Assembly: GCA_963277665.1 (NCBI GenBank)
Contig: OY728153.1
Span: forward strand, 275,936,250 to 276,000,249
Direction: 5' to 3'
From: Viscum album
Taxonomy: Eukaryota; Streptophyta; Magnoliopsida; Santalales; Viscaceae
DNA length: 64,000 nt
Shown in pieces: positions 57,869 through 64,000 of the stretch. Each line of letters starts with the position of its first letter. Within the stretch, counting starts at the first letter, position 1. A program made the position numbers and the translations under genes. Under the pieces are notes generated by a model. The model was not told the origin of the DNA, made no database searches, and was given only the letters and a program-made list of their open reading frames with translations.

Positions 57869-59251
57869 AAACTTCTCCTCCACGCTCTCCCGACAATGTC
57901 CCGTCAAAGTTTGGTTAACCACCTATGGAGATATTTCCATGTCAACACATATAACCATCATAAAGGATGGATATTATAAACTATATATAATATAGAAAAA
58001 TGTAATTATATGCATTATAATCTTTTCTAATTAATTATACTAATTTATAAATTACATTTAAGAAAATATAGAAATCAAAGAGAAATGAGAAATGTTTAAG
58101 AAAGATATGATATCAAAATGCTTCAATTTCATCAAAAAATTGAGAAATATAATCTAATTATTATAATTGATAAATATAAATATAAATGAATATAGTTTTA
58201 TTCTGTATAAATGTTTTAATAAATATAAATTTATAATTTATTAAGCGTAAAAGAGACAAAATAAAGAGGGAATTATGGTAAGAAGATTCTCGAACCCAAT
58301 TCATTTATTTGTGTTATTATCTCTTCCATGGTATAAATGATCATATTATTTTCCTAAAAAGACCTTTCAATTTTCCTTTCCAACACATTTTCTAAGAAAA
58401 ATATATTTTTTCAAGGTGAATTCAATTTCCTAAAACATCATATTTTACTCATCTTGAAATACTTCTTGTACACTCAATAATAATGATGTATTTTGTTCAA
58501 GTATCATTTCCTTTATTTATTTGGGAACAAAAAAGTTTATTCATGGAAGTTTGATTTTCTTTATGAAACCCATTCTCTTCCTAGGTTTTACTTCATGACT
58601 TTGATTGATATATGTTATATTTTCATGCATGATTATGTAAATATTATTATGTGATGGGTGGGCCTAGAATTATATCACCCTCCAATGCATTGGGTAATGT
58701 GATGTATCTCAGGATATAATGTGAAATATGCATGAACATGATGCTATATTTGATCACAATGATGATTTTATGATTATTCGCATGTGTTATTCATGAACAT
58801 GTTGCTATATTTTTTCACAACAATGTGTGGTATTTGACCAATGAGACATGATGTTTCATTTTAATGCATTACCACAGTCCACGCCTTCATCCATTGTTTT
58901 CTTCATTATGTTGATTATAATACTAAGTTATTGTTATAATGATGATGATGTTTTTGCTCACTCATGTTATATTGATTCATGTCCCTTATTAATCCTTTTA
59001 TTGGGCTTTTAGCTCACCACTTCATTGATGTATATCCTCGGGTGATTCCTTATACCAAGGAGAATGAGAATTCCAATAATTTGATATAGAAGGAGAAATT
59101 AAAAAATGTTTGTGTTTTATTATGTAAAATATATGTATTAGCCTAATTTTCTGAAGACACTAAACCTTTAGATCCTAGATTTGTAATGTTATTATGTTGT
59201 TTTTATTTAAAATGTTGTATTAGTCATGTAAGAAAAATCAGGATCTCTATA

Positions 59252-60565
59252 TAATTTATCCTTTTCCATGTTATTAAATTCTATTAAAATGGTTTAATGG
59301 TTGGATTAAATGTGAATGTGAAATAAAATAGATATTCTCTTGGATTTTTCCTCTGATATTGATAATTTTAATTGGGTATGAAAACTAACTTAGACCATTA
59401 CCATTTATAGCTTTCTTGATAATGAACACCTCAGTATGTCACTGACTCATTATGATGGTATTTCACTTATGACATCTCAAAATGGTAGTGACCTATTATG
59501 AAGGTATGACATTTGTTACATCTTAGAATGGTACCAAATTACTATAAAGGTATGGCACCTATTACAACTTTGTATGAAAATGACTTACTATAAAGGTATG
59601 TAACCTATAAAATTATTGTATGGTATCGATTAGGGGATCAATGTATGGAACCTTCAACCCATAGATATGATTATTTATGGTATAGAATTGATGAGTGTGT
59701 TCGAGGTATTGAACCTATGATCTCTGTATCCATTCACATATCTGGATATAGGTCGCTATAGTTACCGCCTTGGGATTTAACCCATGTAGGTATATTACTC
59801 TATTCACATGTGGTGTATGTCGAGCTAGTTGTTACCCACTATTGAAAATTTATATATATACTGATGATAATTTGTTATACCATACTATTCTTACAGAGTA
59901 TACTCATGGACTTTTCATGTCTATCATATGCTTTACATTTTTACCTGTTATATCTACACATGATTATAGTTTATATGCACAAGATGTAATTTTTATAGAC
60001 ACCATTGGTGGTGGCATAATGAGTATATCTCACACCCTATTCAGGATGATTATTTGTACTCAAACATACTTCATGGATACAGGTAGGGATAGGGGAAATC
60101 ATCCAGTTTCCTAAACTTGATTGATTATAGCTTGGGAGAAGTGGATCATTGGACCAAGATATGGATCATTATAAAACTTAGAGATTATATTTTGGGTTTT
60201 TTTGGTTCTTTTGATATACCTATATGCATGTGTGTCTACTTCCACGTTTCTTGACATTCTTTGTTTAGGTATATAACATTAAATCATTTTGTATATGGAA
60301 GTGGATGTTGATATTGATGGATTTTTTTATTATTATCATATAAATGTTTTACTTCCACTATTATAGTTGAAATTTATTATTCTTAATTTATTATATATTT
60401 ATTACCTACTATGTTACTTGATTATGAGGGTATAGTCTCCCCAATGTACCACCTTAGACCCTCATAGCTACTCAGAAGCCTCTAGCATACAAAGAGGTGC
60501 TCATAAGGCCTTGTGGCCAAACTGAGTTTGGTGACTTATGAATGAAAAGGGTCTAGTACATTACA
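59252..60565 (+). repeat. Element X 5' LTR, second part
   Basis: Continues the B-type LTR after element Y. CCATTGGTGGTGG...CTCACACCCTATTCAGGAT at 60001-60047 matches B at 13580-13625. GAGGGTATAGTCTCCCC at 60426-60442 is the family block, 123 bp from the end, and the LTR ends AGTACATTACA before a primer site. The 114-aa open frame at 59770-60114 lies in LTR sequence and is not a gene. Confidence 0.7.
59439..59627 (+). repeat. 46-bp tandem repeat, four units, in element X LTR
   Basis: Four diverged units of 45-50 bp with the core ACTATAAAGGTATG (or TTATGAAGGTATG), then about 14 bases, then TTACATCTTAGAATGGTA. It occupies the LTR position where B has its 33-bp array, but unit length and sequence differ. 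Confidence 0.8.
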
Positions 60566-60568
60566 AAG

Positions 60569-60580
60569 TGGTATCATAGG
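60569..60580 (+). other. Primer binding site of element X
   Basis: TGGTATCATAGG after LTR end ACATTACA and the spacer AAG, the same layout as B and W2. Confidence 0.82.
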
Positions 60581-61899
60581 TTTTTTTTATTTACCTTACT
60601 CTTTTGGAATGATATAAAGGATATTAGGATGTTTTAGAATTTTGTAATGATCTTGTGCCTAGGATTAGTTAACCCATATACATGGAAAAATCCGAATTTC
60701 CTGAGATGGAACTTGATGTTATAGTTTATTCCTATTATAGTTGATTTTATTACACCATTGAATGACACACATGATATGTGATATTATTATTATTATTATG
60801 ACGTTGGATTAAAATTTTTCATTGGCCTTGTATGACAAGGAATCATTGGGCATGCATAATTTTATGTACCTTGTAGGATTAATATGTCATGTATTATTCC
60901 ATTCCATGAAAGTTGCATTACTTGACTTCATGATACATGTTATATGTGCCTTGAGTGATATATATATTATGAAACTAATGTTTCTATAGGAAAAGGGTAT
61001 TTAATAATTTTTTATTAACATGTATTCATCAACCTAAATAGTGTTTTCCTGTATAGGTTGATGATGGAACCTTAACTAATCAATTATCATATTTTTTTAG
61101 TTATGTGATTGAGGTTACATATATTGAAGCAATATTTTATTTTGAATATATGAATTTCATTTGTAATCTCAATATTTCATGTACCTCTATATACTGGGAA
61201 TAACTAATCCTCTAGTTAGATTATTTTATTCTACTTATTACATTCTTATGTCGAATGTAATGGTCAAGATATAGTTAAATATACTACCAATTTCAATTTA
61301 TAAAGAATGTTAAATTATAAATTGGGAGTTTTACTTTAGTTAATTGGTCTATTATATAAATTAAATAACTGATAAATCTTAAATTATTTTACTGTTACCA
61401 TTAAATGGGGTTTCCAATTGCTACTTAAAGGGTGTTTTACTCTATAATTTGATATTGATGAACCATATATTGGGACCCTTACAGTGAAAAAAAGAGCTTG
61501 ACCCAGAACCGACCTTAGTAGTGGGAAATATGAAGTGTCTCTTATGTTCTTTATGATCGTTCCTATCACCCAGACATGGATTTCAGAGTAGGAATAGGGG
61601 TTTTACTCTTATATAAGAAGGCTCGTACTTATCCTATTCTTATATTTGTGACATTATTGTTTTTAAATCCTATATGAGGAATGTGTTGGAATTTATAGAG
61701 ATACTCCACCATGAAGTCCTCAAGTTGATCACTAAGAGGGTGATAATGGATATGCTCTAGAGGTGGTGGGGGATAAGATACCAATGAAACCTCAAATAGT
61801 GACACCTATGGAACCTCCTTCTATTCATGAATGTGTGTGATGATTCCTAGTTTTTAGGGGAATTTCTATAACTTTTTTAGACAATATAGGGAGCTCTAT
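60581..61899 (+). other. Element X leader
   Basis: AT-rich DNA between the primer site and gag. It contains an ATT microsatellite near 60784 (TATTATTATTATTATTATG). No motif or supported open frame, although the length (1.3 kb) is large for a leader. The start of gag may be hidden in the last 200 bp. Confidence 0.5.
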
Positions 61900-62500
61900 G
61901 ACCTAGCTCTTCTATGGAAGAGTTGACATGCAAATTTTCATAGTAGCATCCACCAACTTTTTTAGGGGATGGTATCCCCCATGCTAAAGAGTCATGGATA
62001 GAGGCCATGCTAACTATCTTTGAGCACCTTTAGATACCTCTTGATGGGAGAGTAAAGACTGCTACATATATTCTTCAAGATTCCATGAAGTGATGGTAGG
62101 ATGTTATTACCTATGCAGATCATCATCAGGATATAACCTGGTATGGTTACAGAAAGTATTATATGACTAATTTTTCCACGGGACCTTGAGGGCTAATCAT
62201 GCCAGGGTGTTCATGAACATACAATAGGGTTAAATATATTTTATTGATTACATAGACCATTTTATAGAGATTCAATTATTTGTAGCTATATATACTGATA
62301 ATGAGATATAAAAAGTGATATGTTTTGAGGATGGGATCATGCATCCTATTCATTCATAATTTAATGTTTTTAGGTTGAATGACACTTATAGTATAGAAAA
62401 CTAGACACTTTTTAACAAATGTAACCTAAGGGAAGATGGAGGTTTAGATCAGAGTGGACCGGCTTCTTAACCTAGAAGTGCAGTATCTGGTGGTAAGAAG
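61900..62500 (+). pseudogene. gag: Element X gag relic
   Basis: In one plus frame: TFLGDGIPHAKESWIEAMLT, IFEHL with a stop, PLDGRVKTATYILQDSMK, a stop, DITWYGYRKYYMTNFSTGP and, frameshifted, a YNRVKYILLIT segment. These match chromovirus gag 'TFxGNPLVAESWIxxMEKIF...VAYATYMLQGxAxxWW...ITWxxFRxxFYxKYFP'. No CCHC knuckle can be confirmed downstream. Many stops. Confidence 0.75.
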
Positions 62501-62969
62501 CACCACATAGAGACCTCTCAGGAGGAAATTACCAATAAAGTACATGTACTATAGGTTTTAAATTCTGTAATTAGTATGAAAAGTGGGGGAATTTGATAAA
62601 TTGGTGTGATAGGGCCCCAGTTTAATACCGATCCTATGGAAGGATCATCCATTTACAATGGTTTTGTAGAATCTTCCCTCTAATGGATAGTGAGAGAGGG
62701 TCATCACTAACTCCAGGTCCTGGAGTGGGATTAGCAGCTCTGCATCTGGTAGAGAGTCGGAGTGCTAATGGGAAGTCAATCCAGGAATGTGGTCATGGAT
62801 GGGGAATCGAGACACTAGTTTCATTGTGTCATTAGAGTGGGCCTACTCAATAAAGACATGTTGTGTCTCAGGGATGTAGAACGGGCTAGGTTAATGTAGT
62901 GTGGCATGTTCTAGGGGAGAAGAGTACCATAACTTCTATAGTTCAAGGTATGATTATTGTATAATCTAC

Positions 62970-63240
62970 CATATTATATGTTTTTTTGATATAGGGGCTT
63001 CAGATTATTTTATCTCTATGGATATTGTGGAAATCCTCATACTCAAAATCTAATACCTCTATGTGGTGACTACCCTTGATAATCCTTTGGGTATACATTC
63101 AGAGAGTATATGCCAATGTAGGGAGTTTGTCCTTGAGATGTATGGATATAATTTTCTATGGGAATTATTCATCCTTGAGATGTCTGGTTTCAAAATTATT
63201 CTTAGGATGGACTAGTTAGTTCCTTATCATTCCTATGTGG
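62970..63240 (+). pseudogene. Element X protease relic
   Basis: FFDIGASDYFISMDIVEILI near 62980-63035. The family has FDTGASxSFIS, so the active-site Thr is Ile. Further on come DNPLGIHSESICQCREF and SGFKIILRMD followed by a stop, the ILGMDWL position. The stretch 62500-62970 before it is gag/linker DNA without a readable motif. Confidence 0.75.
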
Positions 63241-64000
63241 ACTGCTAATACCAAAAGGTATCATTTTAATCACTAGAGGGAAGTACTTATATTGAAAAAG
63301 GGAGAGTGGGATTTCCAAGTAGCTAGAGATGGACTAGAGAATCGTGGGTTGAGTGGCATAATAACCCAGATTACTAGCCTTTATATGGATGATCTGGAAA
63401 TAAATCAGGCCGAAATTCCCCCTGTAGTAGATCATTTTAGGGGTATATTTCTGAATTAATTTTTTAGTTTACCTCATGAATGATAGGTGGATTCCTCTAT
63501 TTATATGGTTCCAGGATTTTCACCAATGTCCATTCCTCCTTACAAGATGGCCACTAATGAGTTTTGTGAGCTCAAGAGACTACTGGAATATATAGAATAT
63601 AAGGGTTTTATATGACTGAGTACTTATCCATAGGATTCACCAGTCCTTTTATCCAAAAGGCGGATAGAACCCTTTTGATTTTTTTTAGATTAATGGAAGT
63701 TTAATTAACTTACTATAAAGAACTAGTATCATTTTCCTCATATAGATGACCTATTTGATCAACTCTGAGGATCTCATATTTTCTAAAAGATTTATTTGAG
63801 GTCATGCTATTACCAGGTACATGTTAGACCTTAAGAAATAAATCATACAATGTTATATAGTAGGTATAGTATTTATGAGTATCTGGTTATGCCAATCAGT
63901 CTCATGAATGCATAAACCATTTCCATGTTTTTGATGAATCATGTTTTCAAACCATATTTAGATTCATTTGTGGTAGTATTTATAGATGAAATATTGGTCT
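63241..64000 (+). pseudogene. Element X reverse transcriptase relic, cut by the window end
   Basis: IPPYKMATNEFCELKRLLEY (the IAPYRMxPxELxELKxQL motif, near 63530), STYPxDSPVL (near 63625), HFPHIDDLFDQL (near 63735), EYLVMPISLMNA (near 63880) and, at the last bases, FKPYLDSFVVVFIDEILV. The catalytic FIDD is FIDE. RNase H, integrase and the 3' LTR would lie to the right of the window. Confidence 0.85.

Larger units (their letters stand above)
37946..59251 (+). mobile_element. Element Y: Ty3/gypsy element split by nested element Z
   Basis: 5' LTR in two parts (37946-39435 and 50240-51646), interior 51647-56426, 3' LTR 56427-59251. Both LTR copies share start (TGTAA), TATA box, landmarks and end (CTATA). 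Without Z the element is about 10.5 kb. Primer site, gag, protease, RT, RNase H and integrase with chromodomain-like tail are all recognisable, in normal order and all broken. Flanking pentamers TCATG and TAATT agree at only three of five positions, so the target duplication has decayed or flanks have changed. It sits in the 5' LTR of element X. Confidence 0.85.
56427..59251 (+). repeat. Element Y 3' LTR (2,825 bp), uninterrupted
   Basis: Starts TGTAACAAACC and ends GGATCTCTATA. Full-length partner of the split 5' LTR. It shows the Z target site empty, as a TA run (57834-57865). Holds the TATA box at 57507-57514, the CAAGAGAAGCTACACC leader segment near 57661, and AATGCATTGGGTAATGTGAT near 58683. 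Confidence 0.88.

Noticed and set aside
37941..59256. Target-site duplication for element Y (TCATG / TAATT)
   Set aside because: Only three of five bases agree, so it is not offered as a duplication; the element is supported by its LTR pair instead.
59770..60114. 114-aa open frame with a hydrophobic segment
   Set aside because: Sits in the 3' part of the X LTR that aligns with non-coding LTR of element B; the homologous region of B is not open.

Overview
This window looks like intergenic repeat DNA from a large, AT-rich plant nuclear genome. I recognise no host gene, tRNA, rRNA or CRISPR array. Nearly all recognisable sequence is LTR retrotransposon. Most elements are Ty3/gypsy of the plant chromovirus type: a Met-tRNA-type primer site (TGGTATCA), an integrase ending in a chromodomain-like tail, and very long LTRs. 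Two relics are Ty1/copia on the minus strand. Every coding region is broken by stops, frameshifts or large deletions. The most readable stretch is the integrase of the youngest element. The species cannot be named from this sequence.

Layout: (1) 1-1964, decayed gypsy pol. (2) 1965-10755, element A, a gypsy with a 3.6 kb GC-rich LTR carrying poly-G tracts and tandem repeats; its 5' LTR is truncated and its interior is reduced to a gag piece and an integrase tail. (3) 10849-27464, at least two minus-strand LTRs (W1, W2) of one old gypsy family. W1 is split by element B (11618-20327), a complete plus-strand member of the same family with a perfect 5-bp target duplication (TCACA). (4) About 28200-36930, two minus-strand copia relics. 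(5) 36950-64000, a three-level nest. Element X (the B/W family, plus strand) is interrupted in its 5' LTR by gypsy element Y (37946-59251). Y is interrupted in its 5' LTR by gypsy element Z (39436-50239). X then resumes with gag, protease and RT relics up to the window edge.

Relative ages follow from nesting and from LTR comparison by eye. Z is youngest: its two LTRs are both 4,065 bp, a few percent diverged, with intact TATAT duplications. A is intermediate. Y, B, W, X and the copias are old. B, W1, W2 and X share a conserved block (consensus about GGTATAGTCTCCCC) 106-123 bp from the LTR 3' end, which ties copies on both strands into one family.

I found no convincing new biological system. 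The observations most worth following are the paired stem-loop modules and tandem repeats inside LTRs, TG...TA LTR ends in Y and Z, gag-to-pol deletion derivatives in A and Z, and the poly-G tracts of A.
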